Of a stretch of 64,000 nt of DNA, positions 17,055 to 25,797 are shown one piece after another. The position numbers and the translations under genes were made by a program. The notes under the pieces were generated by a model. It was not told the origin of the DNA and did no database searches. It saw only the letters and a program-made list of their open reading frames with translations. Source of the DNA: Amylibacter sp. (GTDB lineage: Bacteria; Pseudomonadota; Alphaproteobacteria; Rhodobacterales; Rhodobacteraceae); NCBI GenBank assembly GCA_021775355.1, contig JAJFHZ010000034.1, positions 372,001 to 436,000 of the forward strand, given 5' to 3'. How positions within the stretch are numbered: position 1 is the stretch's first letter; every line of letters begins with the position of its first letter.

Positions 17055-17653
17055 TTATGATGCCTCGGATTGTAGGGTTATGTTTTTTGTTTGCTGCAAA
17101 CCACGCGGTGAAAGTGTGGCAGGGATCGCCACAGACTCGCTGAACGTACATACCCAAGGATCGGTTTTATAATAACTTCCCCAGCTTTCGGGATTGTCGA
17201 CACAAGTACGATTAGCCGCGCATAGTTTAAGATAAGGCAAGCCAGTGCGTTTCAGAAGGCGGCGTAATTGTCGCGTTGCAGTGAACACACCACATATCAT
17301 ATTGCGCGCACGACCCCATGCGATCAGTGCATCCATTAACGGTAACACAGGGAAAGGGGTGATTGACGCCAATGACACAACTTCCATGATCTGGCTCGCA
17401 GGAACATTTGTTCCGTCTGCTGTCAGAACCGTATCAGCCAAATCTTTGTCCAGATAAGTCTCCGAAAAAAAGCCGTCTGAAGCGGTTCTGATCCCGGCGG
17501 CACATACGATTTTTCCGTCCATATTTGTTGCAATTACCAAAGTCGGGGCAAAATCTTGACGTCAGCTCCATATGCTTCACGGTAAACTTTACGGATATGC
17601 GCTTTGGCTGCATCTCTGTCCGGATGATTTTTATCTAAAAACGTGATCTTCAT
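17055..17653 (-). pseudogene. Thermostable-hemolysin-family gene with a one-base frameshift
   Basis: The downstream frame encodes about 160 residues typical of the thermostable hemolysin family (PF12261-like): TLVIATNMDGKIVCAAGIRTA, SETYLDKDLA and IMEVVSLAS. The true start is ATG at 17653, with GAGG about 10 nt upstream, coding MKITFLDKNHPDRDAAKAH and on to YGADVKILPRLW and a stop. Adding one base in the four-A run at 17550-17553 (plus strand) joins the halves as ADVKIFAPTLVIATN, matching the family. So the gene is either broken or a base was missed. The family is usually next to AMP-ligase genes, as here; despite its name the biochemical role is unclear. Confidence 0.7.
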
Positions 17654-17756
17654 GACTTGCCTCATTAAATGCCCTTAATGGGTTTATAGGCTTATATGGT
17701 CCTGCCAGTCTTACAGAAAACTTACAGAATTGGAATTCTAACGTACTTTAAGTAGA

Positions 17757-18069
17757 AAAGGTAAACACAAATACGCTACCACCACCCGAGTGGCGCAAAA
17801 CCGCCATGATGCGCGCTATCAATTCAGACATATCAAAGGGCTGTGCCAAATAATCATCCGAACCGGAATTCACCCCCTAAAGACGGTTGTTCACGCATCG
17901 TGCGCCGTGCATATTACCACCGAAGTTTCGAACTGGTGCTTTTGATTTTGCTTAGAACTGCCAACCCATCCATGTCAGGCAAGCCTAAAACCAGAATAGC
18001 TTTTTTTCGCAGAATGACACTGGTATTTTGCGCCAGTTTTTCATTATCTTCCACATAAAGAAGCCACAT
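17757..18069 (-). pseudogene. Decayed response-regulator receiver domain
   Basis: Reading the minus strand from an ATG at 18069, preceded by AGGGAT, gives MWLLYVEDNEKLAQNTSVILRKK and then ILVLGLPDMDGLAVLSKIKS. After a frame change come GSDDYLAQPFDMSELIARI and MAVLRHSGGG. These are the acidic pocket, the phospho-acceptor region, and the K/DYLxKPF region of an OmpR-type receiver, but the middle (about 20 residues before the phosphorylation site), the phospho-acceptor aspartate and the conserved lysine are lost, and stops interrupt it. No DNA-binding domain remains. It is a relic, unrelated to the intact regulator at 22839 except by family. Confidence 0.65.
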
Positions 18070-18189
18070 CTGGGTATCCCTGTATTCATCCGTTTTTTAA
18101 ATACACCGATCCATCGGCCTTTATTGGGGAGCCTTTAAATGATCGCTGTAGCTTACAAGAGCCTTACAAACAGGGTAGGGTATTAGCAC

Positions 18190-18573
18190 TCACGTTTCAT
18201 CCAATACTTTTTTTGCAGCACGAAAACATTCCAATGCCTGTGGCACGCCGCAATAAATAGCAATGACATGGATAATAGCCCGAATTTCGTCTTTGCTGAC
18301 ACCGTTGTTGATTGCCCCGCGACAATGCAATTCCCATTCATTCATTTTACCCAAAGCACCGATCATCGACAGATTCATCATTGATCGTGTCTTGGCGTCA
18401 ATTACATCGTCGCCCCAACCAAATCCCCAACACCACGCAGTCATCGCTTCCTGAAAGGGGCGGGTAAAATCATCGGCTGCCGCCAGACTTTTCGTTACAT
18501 ATGCGTCACCCAAGGTTGCCTTGCGTTGTTCCAAACCTTTTAGAAATAAATCCTCGTCAAAAACATCAGCCAT
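18190..18573 (-). CDS. Carboxymuconolactone decarboxylase-like family protein
   Basis: The 127-residue all-helical protein resembles the gamma-carboxymuconolactone decarboxylase/AhpD family (PF02627): TRPFQEAMTAWCWGFGWGDDVIDAKTRSMMNLSMIGALGKMNEWELHCRGAINNGVSKDEIRAIIHVIAIYCGVPQALE. It keeps the histidine and glutamates of the decarboxylase branch but has no CxxC peroxidase motif, so a disulfide peroxidase role is unlikely. It stands alone on the minus strand, its end 537 nt from the frameshifted hemolysin-like gene, with an AAAGGATATG start region. Substrate unknown; many such genes sit beside aromatic or CoA-ester catabolism. Confidence 0.8.
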   Translation of the reverse strand: MADVFDEDLFLKGLEQRKATLGDAYVTKSLAAADDFTRPFQEAMTAWCWGFGWGDDVIDAKTRSMMNLSMIGALGKMNEWELHCRGAINNGVSKDEIRAIIHVIAIYCGVPQALECFRAAKKVLDET

Positions 18574-18611
18574 ATCATATCCTTTTCTTTATCGGTTCTT
18601 CTTATTAGTAA

Positions 18612-18700
18612 GATTCCTAATTTAATGAAATCAATAACTTGAATTTTCAATTATGAAATTGAATAGGATGTTTAAATGGCTGTAGCGCGGATAAATTCAC
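18612..18700. repeat. Dispersed AT-rich repeat, diverged copy A
   Basis: The stretch AGATTCCTAATTTAATGAAA, then CAATAACTT, then CAATTATGAAATTGAA and GGCTGTAGCGCGG aligns, with mismatches, to the copy at 23634-23733. It is the most diverged member. It holds no gene. Confidence 0.4.
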
Positions 18701-19112
18701 CGATGTTTATTAGTAAGTATAAGTCATTTTGGAATCTTTGATATGGTAAGCTAGTTCACACTTGCTTGGTCAATTCAGGCACCATGTAAATATGGATGGA
18801 ACCACTTATTAAACGGTGGGAAAAGACGCCAGACCACGTGCACTTTGGCACCCTATATATGGCCGGTTAAAGGAAGCCACCCAAGACTGTTAAGACTAGA
18901 AGGGTGACGTTTCGTAAAATATATTTTCATCTGATAATATTACTACTGACCAAATAAAAGAGTCGTCCAAGAAAACTGCAAAAAGCCAACCCGTTCGGAT
19001 CTGGTTGATATAGGCAACATTCCGTTAAAAGTTACCTATTTCTTTCTAGTTAGTGGATAAACTTAATCCATCTTTCTTATGTTGCTTAATGTAGCTACGT
19101 GTATCTGAATTA
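18701..19112. other. Non-coding stretch without recognisable content
   Basis: About 410 nt with many stops in all frames. I saw no gene remnant, RNA gene or terminator. The part near 19112 is simply the downstream flank of the HxlR gene. Confidence 0.5.
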
Positions 19113-19466
19113 TCAGGAAGCGATATTGTTCTCTGTATTATCCATTTGCACATTTTTACCAAACCGCTTCAGTTCTAGAAGTACAGAACGAACCGCATAT
19201 CCATGCTTAGTCAATGAGTATTCAACCCTTGGGGGCACCTCTGCATAAATTTCACGATGCACAAGACCATCCGCCTCAAGTTCGCGCAGTTGGTTGGTTA
19301 ACATACGTTGTGATATGTTTGGAAGCATCCGTCTGAGTTCGTTGAATCTACACATTTGCTTCATCAAATGGATCAGTATCATCACTTTCCATTTCCCGCT
19401 TATTATACCAATTGCGGTTTCGATTGGATATTTTTTTTGCGATCTATCTAATTGTATTATAGACAT
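19113..19466 (-). CDS. HxlR-family transcriptional regulator
   Basis: The 117-residue winged-helix protein shows the family signature: YPIETAIGIISGKWKVMILIHLMKQMCRFNELRRMLPNISQRMLTNQLRELEADGLVHREIYAEVPPRVEYSLTKHG. HxlR proteins are dimeric repressors or activators that commonly control a nearby oxidoreductase or respond to reactive aldehydes. There is no family-typical cysteine in the N terminus (the single cysteine is in KQMCRFNEL). Its start is 10 nt downstream of the end of the RTX/Hint gene, which is transcribed in the same direction, so it may be read from that gene's transcript. Confidence 0.85.
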   Translation of the reverse strand: MSIIQLDRSQKKYPIETAIGIISGKWKVMILIHLMKQMCRFNELRRMLPNISQRMLTNQLRELEADGLVHREIYAEVPPRVEYSLTKHGYAVRSVLLELKRFGKNVQMDNTENNIAS

Positions 19467-19475
19467 TAATTTCTC

Positions 19476-21263
19476 CTAAGCTAATTTTACATTAAAAATT
19501 TCAGTCGCCGAAACCGGTTTTCCACAAGACAAAGAATTCATATCGTCAAACAGCAGTGCTGCTTCAAAACCTTTCAGACAATGCCGTGCCGTGTGTGCTT
19601 TATTGCTTTTGGCTTCATCTATCAGGGTGGGGAATTCTTTGTATAATTGCTGACGGATTGTTTCGCCCAAAGTTTTCAGGGATTCATCACCCAGATGAAG
19701 GCTTTCGGTGGCACAACCGTCTGCAAATATAATTTCGTGCCGGTCAAACAGAACATGGAAATATTCGACCTCACCGCCCTCTATCTGTTTTATGCTTGTA
19801 CCGTTCACCATGTGCTTGGCGGCGACCAATACCTCGTCTTCGGCAAAAAGAAGCTCTACTTTCCAATCGGATACAAGCATACGATGTTGCGGGGATACCG
19901 TTAGTTCTTTTTTATTCCCGATAGCATCTTCTTTGAAAACAATTGGTGCATGGTTACCCACTGCTGCTACTTTGCGTCGCCCTATCCAGCGAATAGGCTG
20001 AAGACCGTGATCCAGCGTTTCAACCAATTGGCCGACTTGCAAGTTTTCGACTTTTATTTCGCCGGCAGGGGTTTTGATGCCGGTGCCTGTTGCGAAACAG
20101 ATTAATGTAACGTCGTCGTCGCTTGATGAAACCGGCACCGGGGCCGTATCAACAACACCGACAACGTCAATAATCCCCGTTTCCGGAAAATCGCCTTCGG
20201 CATCCTGTGGCAGAAGGAATGATATTGTGCCGCTCGCACCGTCATCAAGAACGATATATCCGGTTGTTACGTCTGTCGTGTCGATCCTGTTGCCACTGCC
20301 GTCATCATGCCTGTATGTACCAGAAAAATTACCGACAGTTGTCACAGTGTATGTGGTGCCGCCTATAACCGCGGTATCACCAACCTGAATTTGTGTCGAA
20401 TCCGCAAGCACAAACGTTGCGGCGTCTTGAATGCCGACAAGTTCGCCGCCGGCAACGGACAGGCTTGCCCCCGTTGTCGGCACAGTTCCGTCCAGCTGGA
20501 TCAAGTCCGGAATAGTTATCTCCGCCGGAATACCAATGGCATTCAGCTGCGCAGCATTGCTCACGTCCCCGGCCGAAACCCCGATCAGGGTTATGCTTTC
20601 ACCGTTCGGGAAATCCAGAACCGTATTTGGCCCGACCTGCGTGACAGTAACGTCAGCTGTGGTCACCGGGTCCCCGCCGGCATCGGTCAGATTACTGACA
20701 TCCAGTTGATCAACGCCGGTAAAAATACCGCCACCTTCGTCAGTCGGTACTTCAAATTCAGATATTATATCATTGCCGTCACCATCGGAAAAGATAACGA
20801 CATCGGCCTCCGGATTATCGGGATCAGGGGAAACTCCAAGGTTTATGGTGTCATCTCCGGCGCCACCTTCGACCGTGTCAGCCCCTGTGAACCCAAATAT
20901 AGAATCGTTCCCGTCGCCCCCAAATAGACTATCAATACCGGCACCGCCGCCTAGAAAATCAGCCCCGCCCCCGCCAAACAGCGTGTCGTCGCCCGAAGCC
21001 CCCAATAGTGTGTCGCTTCCCGCACCACCAAACATAGTATCGTTGCCAGCCGCACCAAAAAAGCTATCGTCGCCGGCATTGCCAACAATAGAGTCGTTCC
21101 CACCACCCGTATTGACCGTATCGTTTCCACCAGAACCAATGACCGTGTCATCCCCAGAGCCCAGAAAAATATTTTCCATTCCGAAAAAATCAGCACTGCC
21201 GGTCAATAATGTTGCAATTGTTCCGTTTTCCGGAAGTCCAGCACCAAGCTGGGTAAGATCCAA
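19476..21263 (-). CDS. RTX-repeat and Hint-domain secreted protein, 5' end missing
   Basis: About 595 residues are visible. The first part has ten or so glycine-aspartate nonapeptides (GSGDDTVIGSGGNDTVNTGGGND and on), calcium-binding RTX repeats. A beta-rich middle follows, then a Hint domain with CFATGTGIKTPAGE and VSPQHRMLVSDWKVELLF, typical of Roseobacter-group surface proteins; Hint domains self-cleave. There is no ATG or ribosome site at the N end: the frame begins at TTG 21263 and meets a stop about 30 nt upstream inside the kinase gene. So the 5' portion and promoter are lost. Export by a type I system is expected for an intact relative. Confidence 0.75.
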   Translation of the reverse strand: MDLTQLGAGLPENGTIATLLTGSADFFGMENIFLGSGDDTVIGSGGNDTVNTGGGNDSIVGNAGDDSFFGAAGNDTMFGGAGSDTLLGASGDDTLFGGGGADFLGGGAGIDSLFGGDGNDSIFGFTGADTVEGGAGDDTINLGVSPDPDNPEADVVIFSDGDGNDIISEFEVPTDEGGGIFTGVDQLDVSNLTDAGGDPVTTADVTVTQVGPNTVLDFPNGESITLIGVSAGDVSNAAQLNAIGIPAEITIPDLIQLDGTVPTTGASLSVAGGELVGIQDAATFVLADSTQIQVGDTAVIGGTTYTVTTVGNFSGTYRHDDGSGNRIDTTDVTTGYIVLDDGASGTISFLLPQDAEGDFPETGIIDVVGVVDTAPVPVSSSDDDVTLICFATGTGIKTPAGEIKVENLQVGQLVETLDHGLQPIRWIGRRKVAAVGNHAPIVFKEDAIGNKKELTVSPQHRMLVSDWKVELLFAEDEVLVAAKHMVNGTSIKQIEGGEVEYFHVLFDRHEIIFADGCATESLHLGDESLKTLGETIRQQLYKEFPTLIDEAKSNKAHTARHCLKGFEAALLFDDMNSLSCGKPVSATEIFNVKLA

Positions 21264-22842
21264 TGATCGATGGGTCCGCTTGCGTATTCAACCTATGAAT
21301 GACGGGGCGTTTATTCTGACTGAGGTTGATATAACCCAGGCCCATATAGCATCTGAATTACAGGCAGAGGCCGAAGGTTTGCTTCGCCGGGTTCTTGATG
21401 CTTCAGGTGCTTTAATATTAATGAGCAGCTTAAATGACGGCCGTGTTGTCTACCGTACAAAGGCACATCGTGAATTTATAGGCGAAATCAATACCGTCAC
21501 AGATATGTATGCCAATACGGTAGACCAATCCGATTTCCTGGCAGACATTCTGTCATCCGGTTCATTGGAAGAACATGAAGTATGGATGCTTAATGTGGAT
21601 GGTACTCAATTTCCTGCACACATTTCTGGCCGATTGATCGAATACGAAGGTGAGCAGGTCATTGTCACGTCAATGATGGATATGACCCAGTATTACGCCC
21701 AGCGTGATGAATTGGCACAGCAACGCGAGGCAAGCATTCAAAATGAAAAATTGACTGCACTCGGCGAGCTTCTGGCCGGTGTGGCCCATGAGTTGAACAA
21801 TCCTCTTTCTGTAGTGGTCGGTCAGTCGCTCATGCTTAAGGAGGAAAACCTTAACGAAGGTCTGGCGCGGCGCGTCGATAAAATCAATGCTTCAGCCGAG
21901 CGTTGCGCTAAAATCGTTAAGACATTTCTTGCCATGGCAAGGCAAAAACCGACTAAACTAGGGCCGGTTTCGATAAATGAAACCATCGAAACGGCCCTTG
22001 ATGTTGCCGTATATGGCCTTCGTGCAACCGGTGCAGATATCACAGTCGAACTATCCCAAAATCTGCCCGATATTCTTGCTGACGAAGATCAAATTGCCCA
22101 GGTTTTTATCAACTTGATCGTTAATGCAGAACATGCCGTGGAAGGTATGGGAAGGGCTGCAAAAGTTAATATAACAACACGTTATGATAGTAAAACCAGC
22201 CACATTATTGCCGAGTTCTCGGACAATGGCCCGGGTATTCCCAAGCATTTACGTGCAAGAATTTTCGAACCATTTTTCACGACGAAAAGCGTAGGAAAAG
22301 GAACAGGAATTGGTTTGGCATTGTCCCATCGGATCATATCAACGCATCATGGCAAATTGAATGTAAGCCAAAGCAAATCTGGGGGCGCACATTTTACAGC
22401 CTCTCTGCCAACGACGACAGCCATACGTGATCATGATATCGGAACTAAAAACGAAATAACAATGGGCTTAACTGCATTAGTTGTTGACGATGAAACTGAC
22501 GTTGCCGAAATGATATGCGATATGTTGGAAACCGTTGGTGTGACAGGTACCTATGTAAATAGTGCAAGAAAAGCACTCGATATGTTGTCAGCCGGGCAGA
22601 CCTTTGATCTGATCTTCAGCGACCTGAAAATGCCTGAAATTGATGGAATGGATTTTTTGAACGAACTTTATACAAAATGGCCAGCGATGGCTGGAAAATT
22701 CGCGTTAATAACGGGCGACGCCATGAGCAGTGTTGCAGAAAATATCCGCCAAAACGTCGATGTTCCATTGCTCGAAAAACCTATTGCGCCAAATGAGCTG
22801 CGTAATATAGTACACCAACTTTTAGGATCAAAGAGCCAATGA
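21264..22842 (+). CDS. Hybrid sensor histidine kinase, 5' end missing
   Basis: Recognisable sequence starts abruptly with NDRWVRLRIQPMNDGAFILTEVDIT, the end of a PAS domain. A second PAS-like domain, a coiled linker (YYAQRDELAQQREASIQ), HisKA with phospho-accepting His in LLAGVAHELNNPL, a HATPase (DNGPGIPKHLRARIFEPFF, GTGIGLALSH) and a C-terminal receiver (VVDDETDVAEM, FSDLKMPEIDGMD) follow. The first usable ATG is at 21295. The open frame to the left runs antisense through the RTX gene and is not real coding. The end overlaps the response regulator by 4 nt. If expressed it could still phosphorylate that regulator, but the sensory N terminus is gone. Confidence 0.75.
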
Positions 22843-23567
22843 GTTATGACCAGCATATTCTGATTTGTGATGATGAAGCTGATCTGCGAGAGATGGTTGG
22901 TGAATATCTGGAAAGACGGGGTTACCGCGTTACATTAACCGAAGGCGGGATTGATTTAGAAGCGGCTCTTGATGCCAATGAGGATGTTTCTGCAGTCATA
23001 TTGGATATAAACATGCCTAGGGAAGATGGTTTGTCGATCCTACGAAGACTCCGCAATGATAGAAATGTTTGTATTATTATGCTGACGATTGAAGGTGATG
23101 TCGTAGATAGGATTGTTGGGCTCGAGATGGGAGCAGATGATTATTTGCCAAAACCCGTAGATCTGCGCGAACTAGAAGCACGGTTGAAAGCAGTTCTAAG
23201 ACGTTCATCTACAGCATCCACAATTTCGCCCTTACTAGACGGCAACAGCGCGGATAAAGTGACTGAATTCTGTGGCTTCAGACTTGATCTGACTGCTGCA
23301 AAGCTTTTTGATCAAAACGATGACGAAATAATTCTGACTGCAATGGAATTCCGTTTATTGCGTGTTTTTGTGGAAAACCGCGGGCGCGTGTTGAACCGAG
23401 ATCAACTTCTAGAGCTTGCTCACGATCGTGGATGGGATCCTTTTGATCGTAGCATAGATATTAGAGTTTCTAGACTGCGTAGAAAAATCGAAAATAATCC
23501 CGCCAAACCAGAGATGATCCGAACAGTTCGCGGTGTTGGTTATATATTTGACCCTGATGAGGTTTGA
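22839..23567 (+). CDS. OmpR/PhoB-type response regulator
   Basis: This 242-residue protein has a receiver domain with the acidic pair D11-D12, phospho-acceptor D56 (VILDINMP) and lysine in YLPKPVD, then a winged-helix DNA-binding domain (ILTAMEFRLLRVFVENRGRVLNRDQLLELAHDRGWDPFDRSIDIRVSRLRRKIENNP, TVRGVGYIF). It is translationally coupled to the kinase (ATGA overlap), so the pair is a two-component system; targets are unknown. All catalytic residues are intact, in contrast with the relic at 17757-18069. Confidence 0.9.
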   Translation: MSYDQHILICDDEADLREMVGEYLERRGYRVTLTEGGIDLEAALDANEDVSAVILDINMPREDGLSILRRLRNDRNVCIIMLTIEGDVVDRIVGLEMGADDYLPKPVDLRELEARLKAVLRRSSTASTISPLLDGNSADKVTEFCGFRLDLTAAKLFDQNDDEIILTAMEFRLLRVFVENRGRVLNRDQLLELAHDRGWDPFDRSIDIRVSRLRRKIENNPAKPEMIRTVRGVGYIFDPDEV

Positions 23568-23633
23568 AAAAGTAATTTTGGCTGTGCCGATAATTAAAGA
23601 AAGCGATAATATCTGTCGGGTCTCCTTCTTAAG

Positions 23634-23733
23634 GAGATTCCAGATTCAACGAAAACAATCACTTAGATTTTTTTAATTATGAGACTGGAAACAATGCGGC
23701 CAGACGGCTGCTTTGCGGACGAAGTGGTCACTC
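23634..23733. repeat. Dispersed AT-rich repeat, copy B
   Basis: The core reads CAATCACTTAGATTT (23656 on), followed by TTTTTAATTATGAGACTGG and, further on, GGCTGCTTTGCGGACGAAGT. The same blocks recur at 24419-24506 and 26978-27072. It lies between the response regulator and the GNAT gene and overlaps the GNAT stop. Confidence 0.6.
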
Positions 23734-24201
23734 AGTCTCAAGCCGATATTTAAGAAACGTTGCACCATCATATTTTATCTCATCGACAAGTTTTGCTCCA
23801 AGTCTATCAAGCGCACCTAGATTTTTGCGTGATGGCGGTAAAAGGAAAGTTACGAAGGGAATGCGCTTATCCGCAACGGCAAACTCGATTGCTTTTCTTG
23901 AAATGCGCGCTCCTAGTCCAAAGGAGTTTGGCTTTAGGACTAAACCGTAGTCCCATTCGTCTCCCTCCTTTTGGAAGCCTCCCCACCCGACATATTTATT
24001 GTTTGATAATATAGCCCAATGCCCAAGCCCATCGCGGCTCCAGCACTCTTCCTTAGTCGTGATAAATTTGGTCACCGCAGCCTCGTCCCATTTGAATGTG
24101 AGTAGCGGCATGTGCTCTGCAACACGAAGATCGGACATATGAGTAATAATTTCGGTCGGCTCAACCTCAGGCAATCGGGCAAAGGTGATCTCGTGTTTCA
24201 T
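23728..24201 (-). CDS. GNAT-family N-acetyltransferase
   Basis: From ATG 24201, with GGAAG upstream, the protein has 157 residues. The GNAT fold shows as HWAILSNNKYVGWGGFQKEGDEWDYGLVLKPNSFGLGARISRKAIEFAV followed by RLGAKLVDEIKYDGATFLKYRLE; the pyrophosphate-binding loop is a weak G-x-G-x-R-like segment (FGLGARI). The frame is open 60 nt further upstream but that part lacks a ribosome site. Acceptor substrate unknown. It is a single gene bracketed by two copies of a dispersed repeat in inverted core orientation, suggesting a mobile or inserted cassette. Confidence 0.75.
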   Translation of the reverse strand: MKHEITFARLPEVEPTEIITHMSDLRVAEHMPLLTFKWDEAAVTKFITTKEECWSRDGLGHWAILSNNKYVGWGGFQKEGDEWDYGLVLKPNSFGLGARISRKAIEFAVADKRIPFVTFLLPPSRKNLGALDRLGAKLVDEIKYDGATFLKYRLETE

Positions 24202-24418
24202 TTTGGCTTCCGTTGGCAATGACAAGAGTGTCCTATTAATTGAACACCTGCTTGCGATCAACAGCCGTTAATTCAAATGACCTCGATATCAACTTACTTT
24301 GATTGTCACTAAGGGCTTTAAGCCGACGTTCGAACTGTAGCGCGATTGCAAAGGATCTCGAAGTTGCGCGCGATACGGTATCGAGGTTTATTTGACTTAG
24401 ATTTCTATTCAAATGTTG

Positions 24419-24506
24419 AAATATCCCAAAAACCTAAGTGATTGTTTTTTAATTATGAGATTGGGAGTAGGGCGTCTAGATGGACGCTTTGCGGGCAAAA
24501 CAGACT
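24419..24506. repeat. Dispersed AT-rich repeat, copy C
   Basis: The segment 24428-24448 (AAAAACCTAAGTGATTG and on) is the exact reverse complement of 21 bp in copy E (26997-27017), and its 15-bp core is inverted relative to copy B. The following TTTTTTAATTATGAGATTGG and GACGCTTTGCGGGC match copy B in direct orientation, so the element is composite. Confidence 0.6.
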
Positions 24507-24869
24507 TTGAATTTCGCCACGATTACGCAACCTCTTGCTTAACCTGTTCATTGTAGGCAAGCGCGATTCTATCTACCCGTTTCAACTAAGTTTCCTCTGA
24601 CATTACCATAGTGACTGAAGTTGAAAAATATCCTATGCTGTATAGACCCCATGGCTTCACAATTCTTTGTTTCATCGTGATTAATCGGGGCTATTCAAAT
24701 AACCCTATTTGTCTGTATAGCTATGGGAATGAAAAACAAAAATAGCTTCGAGAGCGAGTAATTGTCAAATTGGATCACATGCTGGAAAAAATTACTGAAG
24801 ATAACGTATAAAATCCGCGTACATCTGGTTGCAGATAAGATAATCGCTACAGGTAAAGGCGCATGTTTG
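24507..24869. other. Upstream region of the transglutaminase-like gene, no gene seen
   Basis: About 360 nt of AT-rich DNA. The downstream frame is open back to 24762, but the predicted signal peptide starts at 24870, so this is taken as leader. No RNA motif or clear promoter was recognised. Confidence 0.4.
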
Positions 24870-25499
24870 ATGGTCGGCAAAATGTCCAAAATAAAAATGG
24901 CTTGCAGTTTTGTTTCGGTGGTATTTTCGATAACTGTTTTGGGTTCTTCAATTGTTACGGCCGCAAACAACAACGGCACGTTTCTGCTTGCAAAGCTTTC
25001 AACCACAAGCCCTCCGGGGGCGTCTAACCTTTGCGACAAATACCGATGGGCCTGTACCAGTACCGGGTATCGCGGGGTCAGTGGCCGGGCCGCTTTACAT
25101 TTGGCTAAATCGGTAAACTCTCAAATCAACCGTCAGACAGATCAGATTGAAGATCAGGCACAATACGGTCGGCAAGAATATTGGGCCTTGCCTACTTCAC
25201 GAGGCGGTGACTGTGAAGATATTGTGCTTCTTAAGAAAAAGAAACTCCTGGAAAAAGGGGTGGCGTCTGAAACTCTTTTGATTGCAACAGTTCTTGATCT
25301 AAATAGGAACAGTCATGCTGTCTTGGTTCTTAGAACCAAACAGGGGGATTTTGTTCTCGATAGTCTGCAAGATAAGATCATTCCTTGGCGAAGCACCGGG
25401 TACACATTCCTGAAAATGCAAAACCCTAAATCTCTGCGTAGATGGGATGCAGTACTTGCCGGAGGGTTGATCAAGGACCGACCCACTGGTTCAAAGTGA
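24870..25499 (+). CDS. Transglutaminase-like cysteine peptidase (BTLCP/DUF920, LapG-like)
   Basis: From ATG 24870 the protein has 209 residues with a signal or anchor segment (MACSFVSVVFSITVLGSSIVTAA). The catalytic triad of the family is visible: Cys in RGGDCEDIVLLKK, His in NRNSHAVLVLRT, and Asp in FVLDSLQD. Bacterial transglutaminase-like cysteine proteinases include LapG, which cleaves large RTX adhesins in the periplasm under cyclic-di-GMP control. No LapD-like gene is in the window. An earlier in-frame start (24762) would add a charged 36-residue leader and was not chosen. The neighbouring Gly/Asp-rich protein, convergent with it, could be a substrate, which is speculation. Confidence 0.8.
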   Translation: MVGKMSKIKMACSFVSVVFSITVLGSSIVTAANNNGTFLLAKLSTTSPPGASNLCDKYRWACTSTGYRGVSGRAALHLAKSVNSQINRQTDQIEDQAQYGRQEYWALPTSRGGDCEDIVLLKKKKLLEKGVASETLLIATVLDLNRNSHAVLVLRTKQGDFVLDSLQDKIIPWRSTGYTFLKMQNPKSLRRWDAVLAGGLIKDRPTGSK

Positions 25500-25612
25500 A
25501 ACGAGGTCAATCATCAAGGCCAATTAAACGCAAAATCCCATCGTCTATAGCAGGTAGTTGAACACCCGTTGGGTTGTCGCAGATATGGCCCCGGAAATTT
25601 TAAAACCAGTAA

Positions 25613-25655
25613 AATAAAAGTAGGGTACCAATTACAGCATCCTACTTTTATTATT
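25613..25655. terminator. Bidirectional rho-independent terminator
   Basis: A perfect 12-bp inverted repeat, AATAAAAGTAGG (25613-25624) and CCTACTTTTATT (25641-25652), with a 16-nt loop lies between convergent genes. It can serve the protease gene and, on the other strand, the repeat-protein gene. Confidence 0.75.
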
Positions 25656-25797
25656 AGATTTTCAATGCTCACCGTCCATGTAGGGAGCGAGCATTTCGAT
25701 CAGTTAAGTAAGAGTTAATTGAGCAACTCTCTATTAAGCAGTTCATGAAAAACGGTTAGTTCACCATACCATAACCACTGCCAACATCGTTTCCGTT

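Noticed and set aside
20773..21263. Long N-terminal extension of the kinase frame, running antisense through the RTX gene
   Set aside because: The frame is open only because the complement of the GGxGxD repeat codons avoids stops; its peptide is low-complexity Pro/Ser, and real kinase sequence starts near 21264.
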